DNA of 64,000 nucleotides, taken from assembly GCA_963721105.1 (NCBI GenBank), contig CAVRHY010000017.1:124001-188000 (forward strand), read 5' to 3'. Position 1 is the first letter of the stretch; every line of letters begins with the position of its first letter. Both the position numbers and the translations under genes were made by a program. The notes under the pieces are model-generated. The model saw only the letters and a program-made list of their open reading frames with translations, did no database searches and was not told the origin of the DNA. This DNA comes from Thermohalobaculum sp963721105. Its GTDB lineage: Bacteria; Pseudomonadota; Alphaproteobacteria; Rhodobacterales; Rhodobacteraceae. Below, in pieces: positions 10,810-20,377 of the stretch.

Positions 10810-10844
10810 GGAAGCGCGAGCGGCGCAGCCGCTGCGACGCTTCC
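10810..10844. terminator. Hairpin between convergent genes (first)
   Basis: Inverted repeat GGAAGCG...CGCTTCC with an inner GCGGC/GCCGC stem, starting five bases after the export gene stop. Likely one half of a two-hairpin terminator region. Confidence 0.6.
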
Positions 10845-10852
10845 GCGCCACA

Positions 10853-10877
10853 GGCACCGCCCGATCGGGGCGGTGCC
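10853..10877. terminator. Hairpin between convergent genes (second)
   Basis: Ten-base arms GGCACCGCCC/GGGCGGTGCC around a 5-base loop, 15 bases from the stop of the minus-strand beta-helix gene. Symmetric, so it may serve both strands. Confidence 0.6.
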
Positions 10878-10892
10878 GTGTCGGATCGCGGC

Positions 10893-13446
10893 TCAGGCCG
10901 ACTCTAACCAGCCGAGATCCGGCGCCGTGCCCAGGTAGTCTGATTGCGGGATGTGCAGCAGGGTCTCGCCGTCGTACTGGAACGTCGAGGTGCCGGCGTC
11001 GATGGCCGCAGAGCCGGCTCCGAGCCCCCATGTCGCGGTGAAGCCCGGGTCCCCGAAGTGGATGGTGTCGGCGTCCAGATGGCTGCCGCTCTGGTCATTC
11101 GCGTTGTTCCAGAACAGCGTGTCGGCGACGATCGACCCGCCGTCGATGTTCTTCATCCCGAGCGTCGCCGAGTTCGACACGATGTTGTTGACGGCGAACA
11201 GGTTGTCGCCGCCGGTGATGCCGTAGTTGTTGCCGTCGAAGGTGTTGTTGAGAACCAGGACGCGCTCCAGCATGCTCGCCGCGCTGAAGTTCTCCTTGGT
11301 CTCGCCGCCGCCCATGATGCCGAGACCGGCGAAGGCGCTGCCGCGGATCAGGTTGTGCTCGATGACGAAGGCGCGATCCGAGACCGGGTCGTAGTCGATC
11401 AGCTGGATGCCGTCCTCGCGCGCGCCGACGATCTCGTTGTCGCGCATCGTGATCGTCACCAGCGGCCCGTCATAGCCCCCGTTGCGGAGCTCGACCCCAT
11501 CGTCGCGCGAGCTCTCGATGACATTGCCCTCGAGCAGGATGTCGCCCTTCGGGTGGTCGATGTCGATGCCATCGTCGCTGGCGGCGATGATGTGGTTGCC
11601 GCGCGCGACGCCGCCCACGCCTTCGAAACTGATCCCGTCGCCATGGGTGTTCTCGATCAGGTTGTCGAGCGCCTGCGAGCCCTCGCCGGCAAAGACCACC
11701 GCCTTGGTGGCGCCGGTGAAGTGGAAGCCCTCGACGACGCTCCCGGGCGCCGACTTGGCGACCGTCACCGCGGGCGTTCCGCCATCGATGATGGTGTTGG
11801 CGATATACTTCGGATCGCCGGTCGTCAGGTAGAGCGAGGCGAGCGTGATGCTCTTGCCGGTGATCGTCAGGCCTCCCTGGTACGTGCCCGGCCCGACCAG
11901 CACCGTGTCGCCGTCGCCGGCGGCGTCGATGGCGGCCTGGATGCTCGCATAGTCGCCCGGCACGCGGATCACGCCGGAGGGCGGCGGCGGCGGCGGCGGC
12001 GGCGGCTCGTTGTCGACCTCCAGCGTCACCGGCGCCGAGATCGTCCAGTTGCCGGCCAGGTCGGTCGCGACGGCCGTCAGCGTGATGTTGTTGTCGTTCA
12101 GAAGCGTCGTGTCGATCGTGAAACTGTACGGCTGGTCCGGGTCGGGCGCGCCGGCGATCTCGCTGTCGATCCGAAGCTGGACATCGTGGACCCCGGTGTT
12201 ATCCGCGGCATCGACCCCGACGGTGATCACGCCCGAGACGGTGCTGCCGTCCACCGGCCCGGTGATCGACACGGTCGGCGGCGTAACATCGGGCGGCGTA
12301 ACATCGGGCGGCGTACCGTCAGGCGGCGTGCCGTCGGTCGGCGGCAGGACATACTCGACGTGCAGGAGCGGCGCCCCGGCCCTGTCGCCGTCGTAGGCCT
12401 CGGCGGTCCGCGTGCCCTGGCCCTGGATGACAAAGCCGATGGCGTCCAGCGTTCCCTGGCTCTCGTGCTGGATGATCTCCTGCACGATGGCGGCGAGGTC
12501 CGGCGTCTGCTGGTCGACCCCCGCTTCGCCGACCGTCGTCCACTCGGCCGGGGTCCAGGCGACGGCGGCATCCGTCGTCGGCCGCGAGGACACGTCGTAC
12601 TCGACCTGGGCGAACGCCTCCTGCTGATCGGCATCGAAGCCGCGAATCGACAGCGCCGCGTCGCCCGTGCTCACCTCGTCGACTTGGAACTGGATGTAGG
12701 CGCGGGTGACGACCGCCCCCTCCGGGATCGCCAGTTGCGTGAAGCGCAGCCCGATCGTCTGCGCCTGGTAGCCGTCATCCGACAGTTCGAGGTCCGAGCT
12801 GTGCAGCGCGACATAGCCGGTCGACCGCTCCTCGACGTCGTCGACCGCCAAGCCAATTCGCAATTCGACGATCACCGGCGGCGTGTCCCCATCGCCACCG
12901 ACCCCGGTGTCCGTCGCCAGCGTATAGGTGATGTGCAGCCGCGGCGCGGCGGCGGGATCCGTCTCGAAGGCAGTGGCGATCCGGCTGCCGGTGCCCCTGA
13001 GGACGAAGCCCATGTTGCCGAGCGGCGCCCAGCCGTCCCTGTCGACGACCTCCTGCAGGATGACCGCCAGGTTCGGCGTGCGCTCGTCTGAGCCGGCCTC
13101 TCCGACCGTCAACCAGGCCGGCGGCGTCCAGGTCACGGAGGCATCCGTCGCCGGCAGCGAGGAGAGGGCGCTCCGCTCATCCGTGAACGGCGGGGCGCTG
13201 TCGCTGTCCTCGCCCAAGGATGGTCAGCTCCGCCGCGCCGCTGCCGGTCTCGTCGGCCGTGAACTGGATGTAGGCGTCGGTGATGATCGCGCCGGCGGGC
13301 ACATCGATGCCGGTGAACTGCAGCCCGACGATGTCGCTTCCGAGATCGAGATCGGACGTGTTGTTCGATCGGAAACCACCGAAGTACTCTTCCTCGTCGC
13401 CTGATGCGGACAGCAAGCCATACTCGACCGTCAACGGCGGGTTCAT
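10893..13446 (-). pseudogene. Secreted-type beta-helix protein with two CBM96/DNRLRE-like domains, one frameshift
   Basis: Begins at ATG 13446 behind GGGAGG. Domains in order: beta-sandwich 1 (about 13440-12900) and beta-sandwich 2 (about 12860-12350), both with the SRPTT/WTPAEWTTVGEAG pattern seen in the neighbouring repeat protein. Then come a TPPD repeat linker, an Ig-like domain (SITGPVDGSTVSG), a run of nine prolines, and a right-handed parallel beta-helix (VPGDYASIQAAIDAA, then many N-x-I/V turns). The beta-helix resembles NosD, polysaccharide lyases or alginate epimerases. A single frame change near 13216 splits the first beta-sandwich; the rest is intact. A polysaccharide-modifying or surface-binding role is inferred. 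Confidence 0.8.
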
Positions 13447-13929
13447 TTCATTCCTCCCAAAGCTGCGTCGATTCTCCCCGCGGGACCTTTGGTCAGACCG
13501 GCGAGACCATTGGGATCGATCCTCGATCTATGCCACCTACCTTAGCCAGCAGCCTCCGGGAGTAACCTGCAATCCCGGAGTAAGACCAAAGCGCAGGTCG
13601 ACGCCGGAAAACCGAGCGCATCGGCCTGGTTCTGGTCGGTGATTCAGCCAAATAAGAGCCTTTCCTGCGTTCCTGGATCGGCCAGCCTTCCCATCAGCCT
13701 CGGGCTCTGCCTGGCGCACCTCGAAGCAACCCGGATGGCATCATCAATCGCGAATCGGCGCGCACGGCGGGGACGGTCAGCCGCTCCGCGACCCATCCAA
13801 CTCGTCGCGCACAGGGCGGTCTTCTCGACTGGGACCATCGCCGCGGCGATACCCGGGTATCGCCGCGGCGTCATCCGAATGCGGCCGGATCGTGCAGCCT
13901 CGACGCCATTGGCGCCACCGCAGCCCGGC
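13447..13929. other. Intergenic region
   Basis: No supported gene. It contains the upstream region of the beta-helix gene and the 32-bp palindrome listed separately. Confidence 0.5.
13839..13870. terminator. 32-bp perfect palindrome
   Basis: The whole 32 bases equal their own reverse complement, centred on CCCGGG with outer arms CGCCGCGGCGATA. It lies about 60 bases beyond the end of the LysR reading frame. As RNA it would fold into a very strong stem, so a terminator is the simplest reading, although it has no T run and almost no loop. Confidence 0.5.
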
Positions 13930-14881
13930 TCAGCCCTGCTGACCTCGGGTCGGCGCGGCGCCAGGCTCGACAAGTCCGCTCTCGGCCATGAAGTGGTGCA
14001 GGCGGAGCCAGACGGCATCGGCAAGGCGGGAGCGCGGCGTTGTCCTGCGCACGGCGACGACCAGCATCCGCACGGCGCTAAAATCCGCTATCCAGTTCGA
14101 CGAGCCGTCCGGTGTCGAGATGCCGCGCACACATCGTCCGCGGCAGCCAGGCCACTCCTGTCCCCTCGAGAGCGAGCCCGAGGGCAGCGGGCACAAGCGC
14201 GGTCTCGCAGGTCACATGCACCGGTTGACGCGCCCGAAGCCGCGGCAGCACCTCGCGCGACAGGAGCTTTCCGAAGAAGACCTCCGGCGGAAACCCGATG
14301 ATCCTAAGTCGCCCTCCTGTTGAAAACGCGCCGCGTGCCGCGGCCGCCATGCCGGGGGACGCGACGGGGCAGAGCTCGTCCTCGCCAAGCGGCATGCGCT
14401 CAACCAGCGTCTCGTCCGGCGTGACCGGAAGACCGGGCGCCTCGTAAGCTACGAGGAACGAGACCTGCCCGGTCATAAGCAGGCCGTAGCACGCGTCGCG
14501 ATTGGCCGAGCGCAGCCGGACAGGGATCGCGGGACCCTTCTCCTGTAGCGAGGCTATGAAAGCTGGCAGCAGGCCAGCCGAGATCGAGTGCTGCGCAGCG
14601 ATCGCGACGCGCCGCTCGGCCGCTTCCGCGTCACGCAGGTCGTGTCGCAGCTGGCGCAGGTCGATGGACAGCGCGCGGATCGTCTCGAGCATGCTCAGGA
14701 TCGCCGGCGTCACCCGCGCCGGGCGGCGCGTCCGGTCGATCACCGGTACACCCAGCCATGCCTCGATCCGCTGAATCCGTCGGCTGAAGGCGGGCTGGGT
14801 GACGTTGCGCAGCTCGGCAGCGCGGGTCAGGGTGCCCGCCTCGACCAGCGCCGCCAGGTCGTCCAGCCACTGCGTGTCCAT
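13930..14881 (-). pseudogene. LysR-family transcriptional regulator, frameshifted near the C-terminus
   Basis: The first 267 residues from ATG 14881 contain a typical LysR winged helix (LTRAAELRNVTQPAFSRRIQ at about 18-37) and a co-inducer domain. The frame then stops at TAG around 14078, while the -1 frame continues with VRMLVVAVRR and a further 40 or so residues to 13930, giving normal family length. So one base change near 14090 truncates the last strand and helix. It is divergent from the aminotransferase-racemase-Tau operon and is the likely regulator of that operon. Either a sequence error or a mild truncation is possible. Confidence 0.75.
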
Positions 14882-14948
14882 CGTCCGCCTCCTCGCTTGC
14901 AGCCGTTCACGATCCGGGCGGTTCGCTGGGGAATCGGAGTAATATGCT

Positions 14949-14962
14949 TAACATGCATGTTA
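14949..14962. promoter_or_regulatory. Candidate LysR operator (14-bp palindrome)
   Basis: TAACATGCATGTTA is a perfect palindrome in a locally AT-rich stretch, 68 bases upstream of the LysR start and before the divergent operon. LysR proteins bind dyads in such divergent regions. Assignment is positional only. Confidence 0.5.
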
Positions 14963-15045
14963 CGACTTCCAGACGGCATTTGTTACTTGCGCCCGGTTTT
15001 ATTAGGGTCAGTCCCGGAGGGGCCGAATGCCCATGGGTAGTCAGC

Positions 15046-15345
15046 ATGGCTGATTGTCGCCAGATCGGACAGTGGCGGGGAAGACTGGAGGGGCAGGGCG
15101 ATGGACCCGATTGCTTGGCGCGCCTGCGATATAGCTATGTTCGTGCAGTTCTGGAGCATCTGCCGCAGCTCAGCATCATCCTCGGCGATCCCGAAACTCG
15201 CATGACCGGGCTGATTGACCTCTGGAGAAAGGGCTTCTCCGCCGGGCAACAGGACGTCGCCCTCGTGCGGACCGGCGGCGCCACCGGCCTGTTCAGCAAT
15301 ACCGACGGGTTCAGGGACCGCGATGCGCGGACCTTGGCGGCTTGA
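15046..15345 (+). CDS. Hypothetical protein, uncertain
   Basis: A 99-codon frame ending eight bases before the aminotransferase start, so it could be the first gene of the operon. No domain recognised. The second half has the GC-rich third positions of real genes here; the first half does not. There is no strong ribosome site. It may instead be leader sequence. Confidence 0.3.
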   Translation: MADCRQIGQWRGRLEGQGDGPDCLARLRYSYVRAVLEHLPQLSIILGDPETRMTGLIDLWRKGFSAGQQDVALVRTGGATGLFSNTDGFRDRDARTLAA

Positions 15346-15352
15346 GCGTCCG

Positions 15353-16594
15353 ATGGCCGATGTCTTCACCGGCAGCTTCACGCAGCAGGAACCGCTGCCG
15401 GCCGACGCGATCGCGCGGGCTGTCGAGGTCATGCGGACGGGGCGCCTGCATCGCTACAACACCGCCCCCGGCGAGACCGCCGAGGTCGTTCTGCTGGAAC
15501 GAGAGTTCCGCGACTATGTCGGCGCCCGCTTCTGCCTCGCGGTTGCCTCGGGTGGCTATGCTCTGACCACCGCGCTGCGCGCAGCGGGGCTGACCGTCGG
15601 GGCGCCGGTCCTTACCAACGCCTTCACGCTCTCGCCAGTGCCCGGCGCGATAGCCGGCGCCGGCGGCCGCCCGGTCTTCGTCGAGACGACGCCGGACTTG
15701 GTCATAGACCTCGACAATCTCGCCGCGATGATCGACGTGAGCGGCGCCCGCTTTCTGCTGCTGTCCCACATGCGCGGGCACATCGCGGACATGGACGCGC
15801 TGATGGCCCTCTGCACGCGCGCGGGCATCGCGGTCATCGAGGACTGCGCGCACACCATGGGTGCATCCTGGAACGGGGTCATGTCGGGGCGGCACGGGCT
15901 CGCCGGCTGCTTTTCGACCCAGACATACAAGCACCTGAACTCGGGCGAGGGCGGCCTGATCGTCTCGGACGACGCCGAGCTGATGGCGCGCGCCACCATC
16001 CTGTCCGGCTCGTACATGCTCTATGGCAGCCATGCGGCCGGGCCGCCGGAGGCCGCCTTCCGCGACATCCGGCTGGACACGCCGAACTGCTCCGGGCGCA
16101 TGGACAATCTGCGCGCCGCGATCCTGCGACCGCAGCTCCGGGCACTCGACGCGAACTGCGCCCGGTGGAACGAGCGCTATGGCGCGGTTGCGGACGAGAT
16201 CTCCGATGTGCCCGAGATCCGGCTGCCGCACCGCCCGGCCGAGGAGCGTTTCGTTGCCAGCTCGATCCAGTTCCTGCTGCCGGGATTCGGGGCGGACGCG
16301 ATCGGCGATTTCCTGGCGCGTTGCGCCGATCGGGGCGTCGAGCTGAAATGGTTTGGCGCGCCGGAACCCGTCGGCTTCACGAGCCGCCACCAGAGCTGGC
16401 GCTATGCCGGCGGCCAGGATCTGCCGCGAACGGACCGGGTGCTCGATCATCTCTGCGACATGCGCCTGCCGCTGACCTTCTCGCTCGGCGACTGCAGGCT
16501 GATCGGCCGGATCATCCGCGAGAGCGCGCGCGCGACGGAGACGGCGCTGGCGGAGGGCCGGCTACTGCAACGCCCGGTAGCGGTCGTGTCATGA
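15353..16594 (+). CDS. DegT/DnrJ/EryC1/StrS-family PLP aminotransferase
   Basis: 413 residues. The PLP lysine is K193 in the STQTYKHLNSGEGG segment, and the pyridine-binding aspartate is D164 in VIEDCAH, both as in DegT-fold sugar aminotransferases. The family usually aminates keto-sugars for surface glycans, but this one sits in an operon with a racemase and a TauABC-type importer, so a small amino compound as substrate is also plausible. The stop overlaps the racemase start (ATGA). The start at 15353 is chosen because homology begins at once; the ribosome site is weak. Confidence 0.85.
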   Translation: MADVFTGSFTQQEPLPADAIARAVEVMRTGRLHRYNTAPGETAEVVLLEREFRDYVGARFCLAVASGGYALTTALRAAGLTVGAPVLTNAFTLSPVPGAIAGAGGRPVFVETTPDLVIDLDNLAAMIDVSGARFLLLSHMRGHIADMDALMALCTRAGIAVIEDCAHTMGASWNGVMSGRHGLAGCFSTQTYKHLNSGEGGLIVSDDAELMARATILSGSYMLYGSHAAGPPEAAFRDIRLDTPNCSGRMDNLRAAILRPQLRALDANCARWNERYGAVADEISDVPEIRLPHRPAEERFVASSIQFLLPGFGADAIGDFLARCADRGVELKWFGAPEPVGFTSRHQSWRYAGGQDLPRTDRVLDHLCDMRLPLTFSLGDCRLIGRIIRESARATETALAEGRLLQRPVAVVS

Positions 16595-17424
16595 GAGCGC
16601 CGGCCCATCCGGTCGTTGGCATCCTGGGCGGGATGGGGCCCGAGGCGACCGTCGAGCTGATGCGCCGAGTGATCGCTGCCACCCCGGCGAGGGACGACGG
16701 CGACCACCTGCACATGATCGCCGACTGCAACCCCCACGTGCCCTCGCGCATCGCGGCGCTCGTCGAGGGGCGCGGCGCGGACCCGTCGCCGGAACTGGCC
16801 GGAATGGCGCGGCGACTGGAGACGGCCGGCGCGACCATGCTCGCGATCGCCTGCAACACAGCGCACGCCTACGGAGACGACATACGGTCAGCCGTGGCAA
16901 TTCCGCTTCTGGACATGATTGCCCTGACGGCGGGGTCGGTCGCTGCGCTGGCGCTCAGGCACCGCCGGGTCGGAATCCTGGCCTCCTCCGCGGTGCTCAA
17001 GCTTGGACTGTACGACGAGGCGCTTGCCCGGCACGGCATTGCCACGCTCGCGCCGGTGCGGCAGCATTGCCTGATGGGGATCATACGCGACGTGAAACGC
17101 GGCCGAAGCGGCGAAACTGTCCGCGCCAGGTTTGTCAGTATTGCCGAGGAACTCGCGAGCGAGCCGGTCGATCTGCTCCTGATCGCCTGCACCGAGTTGT
17201 CCGTCATCGCGGATGCGGTCGCCCCCGATACGCCGTGCCTCGACGCATTGGACATTCTGGCCCGGGAGATCGTGAGCAACGGGCGGCGGGGGAGCCAGCC
17301 GGAAAGGGAGAGCCGGCGGCATCGGCAGGATGAGGAAAACCTCCGGGCGGTGCCAATCCGCCCGCGACACTCGGGGGCAAGCAAGGGGCGGAAAACGCGA
17401 CAAGGAGACTGTCATGCTCGGTAA
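16591..17424 (+). CDS. Aspartate/glutamate racemase family protein
   Basis: 277 residues with both catalytic cysteines of the family: C88 in IACNTAH and C200 in IACTEL. The N-terminal ILGGMGPEAT motif is also typical. Members interconvert L and D forms of Asp, Glu or related acids without PLP. It overlaps the aminotransferase by four bases, and tauA begins inside its last codons, so the three are tightly coupled. The last 40 or so residues are charged and not part of the fold. Substrate unknown. Confidence 0.85.
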   Translation: MRAPAHPVVGILGGMGPEATVELMRRVIAATPARDDGDHLHMIADCNPHVPSRIAALVEGRGADPSPELAGMARRLETAGATMLAIACNTAHAYGDDIRSAVAIPLLDMIALTAGSVAALALRHRRVGILASSAVLKLGLYDEALARHGIATLAPVRQHCLMGIIRDVKRGRSGETVRARFVSIAEELASEPVDLLLIACTELSVIADAVAPDTPCLDALDILAREIVSNGRRGSQPERESRRHRQDEENLRAVPIRPRHSGASKGRKTRQGDCHAR

Positions 17425-18409
17425 GGTAACAAGGGTCGTTGCAAGCGCTGTGTGCGTGGCCGCTCTCGCCGGTACAGGCGCGGTGGCGGCGGACAAGACG
17501 ATTACCATCGGCCATTTCGGCAACCCGACCCCGATGCAGCTCGTCGCCGCTTCCGACCAGCTCGAGACGGAGACCGGCTGGACAATTGACTGGCGCAAGT
17601 TCCAGGCGGGCACCGACGTGATCGCCGCCATGGCGTCGGGTGACATCAAGCTGTCCGAACTCGGGTCCTCGCCGCTGGCCATCGCCGCGACGCAGGGCGT
17701 GCCGCTGGAGATGTTCATGCTGTCCGACGTGATCGGCAGCGCCGAGTCGCTGATCGCGCGCAACGGCACCGGCATCGAGAAGGTCGAGGATCTCAAGGGC
17801 AAGAAGGTCGCCGTGCCGCTCGCTTCGACCGCGCATTTCTCGCTGCTCGGCGCGCTCGAGAACGCCGGCGTGGATCCCGCCGAGGTCACGATCCTGGGCA
17901 TGAGCCCGGACCAGATCGCCGCGGCCTGGGCGCAGGACCAGATCGACGCGGCCTTCATCTGGGAGCCGGTGCAGAGCAAGATCGCCGAGAACGGCAAGCG
18001 GATCATCGCCGCCAACGAGGTGACGGGAAAGCCCACCTTCGACGCCTGGGTGGTCAACACAGATTTCGCGAAGGAGAACCCGGATTTCGTCATCGCCTTC
18101 GTCCGGGCGATCAATGCCGCGTTCAAGCAGTACAACGACGATCCGGCCGCCTGGACGCCCGACTCCGAGCCGGTCAAGACCATCGCGGAGCGGACGGGCG
18201 CGAACCCGCAGGACATTCCCGTGTCCCTCAAGGGGTACAAGTTCCCCGAGGTCTCCGACCAGCTCTCGGATCAGTGGCTCGGCGGCGGGATCGCCGGGAC
18301 GCTGCAGGATACGGCCGCCTTCCTGAAGTCGCAGAAGAAGATCCCCGCGGCGCTGGATGACTACTCCAGCTTCGTCGACCCCGAATTCCTGAAGGCGGCA
18401 CAGCAGTAG
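17414..18409 (+). CDS. Taurine/nitrate-type ABC transporter substrate-binding protein (TauA-like)
   Basis: 331 residues with a Sec signal peptide ending AVAAD, then a periplasmic binding fold with KITIGHFGNPTP-like and SELGSSPLAIAATQGVP segments typical of TauA/SsuA. AAGGAG at 17402 precedes the ATG. It overlaps the racemase 3' end by 11 bases. TauA relatives carry sulfonates, but the group also binds other small anions and amines, so the ligand is not certain. A hairpin follows, as is common where the binding protein is made in excess over the membrane parts. Confidence 0.88.
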   Translation: MLGKVTRVVASAVCVAALAGTGAVAADKTITIGHFGNPTPMQLVAASDQLETETGWTIDWRKFQAGTDVIAAMASGDIKLSELGSSPLAIAATQGVPLEMFMLSDVIGSAESLIARNGTGIEKVEDLKGKKVAVPLASTAHFSLLGALENAGVDPAEVTILGMSPDQIAAAWAQDQIDAAFIWEPVQSKIAENGKRIIAANEVTGKPTFDAWVVNTDFAKENPDFVIAFVRAINAAFKQYNDDPAAWTPDSEPVKTIAERTGANPQDIPVSLKGYKFPEVSDQLSDQWLGGGIAGTLQDTAAFLKSQKKIPAALDDYSSFVDPEFLKAAQQ

Positions 18410-18417
18410 TCCGCCAG

Positions 18418-18448
18418 CGGCGGCTCTCCGGTCGCCGGGGAGCCGCCG
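18418..18448 (+). promoter_or_regulatory. Hairpin between tauA-like and tauB-like genes
   Basis: Nine-base arms CGGCGGCTC/GAGCCGCCG around a GC-rich loop, eight bases after the tauA-like stop. The position suggests a 3'-end stabiliser or partial terminator that lowers expression of the downstream genes. Confidence 0.5.
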
Positions 18449-18476
18449 ACCGGTGAAACCCTGCCCGGGAGCGCCC

Positions 18477-19280
18477 ATGTCGCACCTCGACATCGACAAT
18501 ATCAGTCTCGTCTTCCCCGCGGGAGCGCACACCGGTCCGGTCCAGGCGCTGAAAGACGTCTCGCTGACGATCGAGAGCGGCGAGTTCGTGGTGGCGCTCG
18601 GCGCGTCCGGCTGCGGGAAATCGACGCTCCTCAACCTGATGGCGGGCTTCCTCGCCCCGTCCGAGGGCCAGATCAGGCTGAACGGCGCGCCCGTGACCGG
18701 CCCCGGCGCGGACCGTTCGGTGGTCTTCCAGCGTCACGCCCTGATGCCCTGGCTGAACGTCATCGACAATGTCGCCTTCGGTCTGAAGCTGCAGGGCGTC
18801 GCGCGGGCCGAGCGCCTGTCGACGGCCGCCCGCTACCTCGAACTGCTCGGGTTGAAGGGCTTCGAGAAGCGCCCGGTCTACGAGTTGTCCGGCGGCATGC
18901 AGCAGCGCGTGGGCATCGCCCGCGCGCTGACCAGCGACCCGGAGATCCTGCTGATGGACGAGCCGCTCGGCGCGCTCGACGCGCTCAGCCGCGAGAACGC
19001 GCAGGAGCTGATCCTGTCGATCTGGCGCGATACCGGGAAGATGGTGTTCTTCATCACCCACAGCGTCGAGGAGGCGCTGTTCATGGCGTCGCGCCTGGTG
19101 GTGATGTCGCCGCGGCCCGGCCGCGTGACGCACACCTTCGCGCTCGACTTCTGCCAGCGCTATTTCGAGTCCCGGGACGCCCGTGCGATCAAGGCGTCCG
19201 CCGATTTCATCGAGATGCGCGAGAAGGTGCTGGCGATCATCTTCGGGGACGAGATCGCAGTTGGAGGCGACCATGTCTGA
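18477..19280 (+). CDS. TauB-like ABC transporter ATP-binding protein
   Basis: 267 residues with Walker A GASGCGKST at 42-50, signature LSGGMQQR, Walker B LLMDEPLGALD and the switch His in FFITHSVEEA. The order and spacing match SsuB/TauB. GGGAG at 18467 supports ATG 18477 over the in-frame ATG at 18453. Its end overlaps the permease start. It energises uptake by the TauA-like binding protein. Confidence 0.9.
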   Translation: MSHLDIDNISLVFPAGAHTGPVQALKDVSLTIESGEFVVALGASGCGKSTLLNLMAGFLAPSEGQIRLNGAPVTGPGADRSVVFQRHALMPWLNVIDNVAFGLKLQGVARAERLSTAARYLELLGLKGFEKRPVYELSGGMQQRVGIARALTSDPEILLMDEPLGALDALSRENAQELILSIWRDTGKMVFFITHSVEEALFMASRLVVMSPRPGRVTHTFALDFCQRYFESRDARAIKASADFIEMREKVLAIIFGDEIAVGGDHV

Positions 19281-20192
19281 TCGGTCCGAGATCGCCGAGC
19301 GGGCGGCTGCGCCTGCCGCCGGCCCCCAGCCAGTCGCTGGCGTACGCGCGGCGGCGGGCGGACGGCTCGGCGCCCTCATGCGGGCGCGCCCGGCGCGGCC
19401 GGGCGAGACCTATGGCGTGCCCGGCCAGGGCGACAGCCTGCTGATCTCGGCCGTCAGCGCCTTGGTCCTGTTCGCTCTCTGGTCGCTGATCACCGGGCTC
19501 GGATGGGTCAAGCCGCTCTTCCTGCCCTCGCCGCTCGCGGTGCTGAACACCTTCGTGACGACGGCGACCGACGGGTTCGCAGGCGGTACGCTGTTCGAGC
19601 ACACGCTGGGTCAGTTTCCTCCGCGTCTTCGGCGCCTTCCTGCTGGCCACGCGCCGTCGGCATCCCGCTCGGGCTCGCGATGGGAATGAGCCGCATCGCG
19701 CGCGGCATCTTCGATCCGCCGATCGAGTTCTACCGGCCGATTCCGCCGCTGGCCTACCTGCCGCTGATGATCATCTGGTTCGGCATTGGCGAGCTGTCGA
19801 AGGTGCTGCTGATCTTTCTGTCGATCTTCGCGCCCCTCGCCCTCGGGACCCGGGCGGGCGTCCGCTCGGCGGCCATCGAGCAGATCCACGCCGCCTACTC
19901 GATGGGCGCGTCGCGCTGGCAGGTGCTGATGCACGTGATCCTGCCGGCGGCGATGCCGGAGATCCTGACCTCGATGCGCATCGGGATCGGGTTTGGCTGG
20001 ACCACACTGGTCGCCGCCGAGATGGTCGCGGCGACGCATGGACTCGGCTACATGGTGCTGACGGCCTCGCAGTTCCTGCAGACGCCAACCGTTATCATGG
20101 GCATCGTCATCATCGCAGTGATCGCCTATGCCTTCGACATGCTGATGCGATGGCTGGAGCGGCGCCTCGTCCCGTGGAAGGGCAGGATGTGA
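19273..20192 (+). pseudogene. TauC-like ABC transporter permease, two frameshifts
   Basis: Begins at ATG 19273 behind GGAGG, overlapping the ATPase gene. About 70 residues of Ala/Gly-rich leader precede the first membrane span (ISAVSALVLFALWSLITG). Near 19610 one extra base, and near 19662 another, shift the frame twice. On either side the family sequence continues, including the EAA loop IHAAYSMGASRWQVL. Undoing both single-base changes restores a normal SsuC/TauC permease of about 305 residues. Two clean insertions in 55 bases of an otherwise intact operon look more like sequence error than decay. Confidence 0.8.
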
Positions 20193-20377
20193 GGGCCCGA
20201 TGCACCTCGGCTGCCTGGGTCAAACGCGCTGGTCTGCGGGCCAGCCGTAAGACCAGCGTCACCGCTCGGTCGCGCTTGCCAGCTTCGCCAGCCGGAGCCG
20301 CCGCTCCTGCGCCTTCGACGATCACGTCCCTGACGCTCGCCTGCGACGCCGGAGCACCTTTATCAATAACTTCGGCT

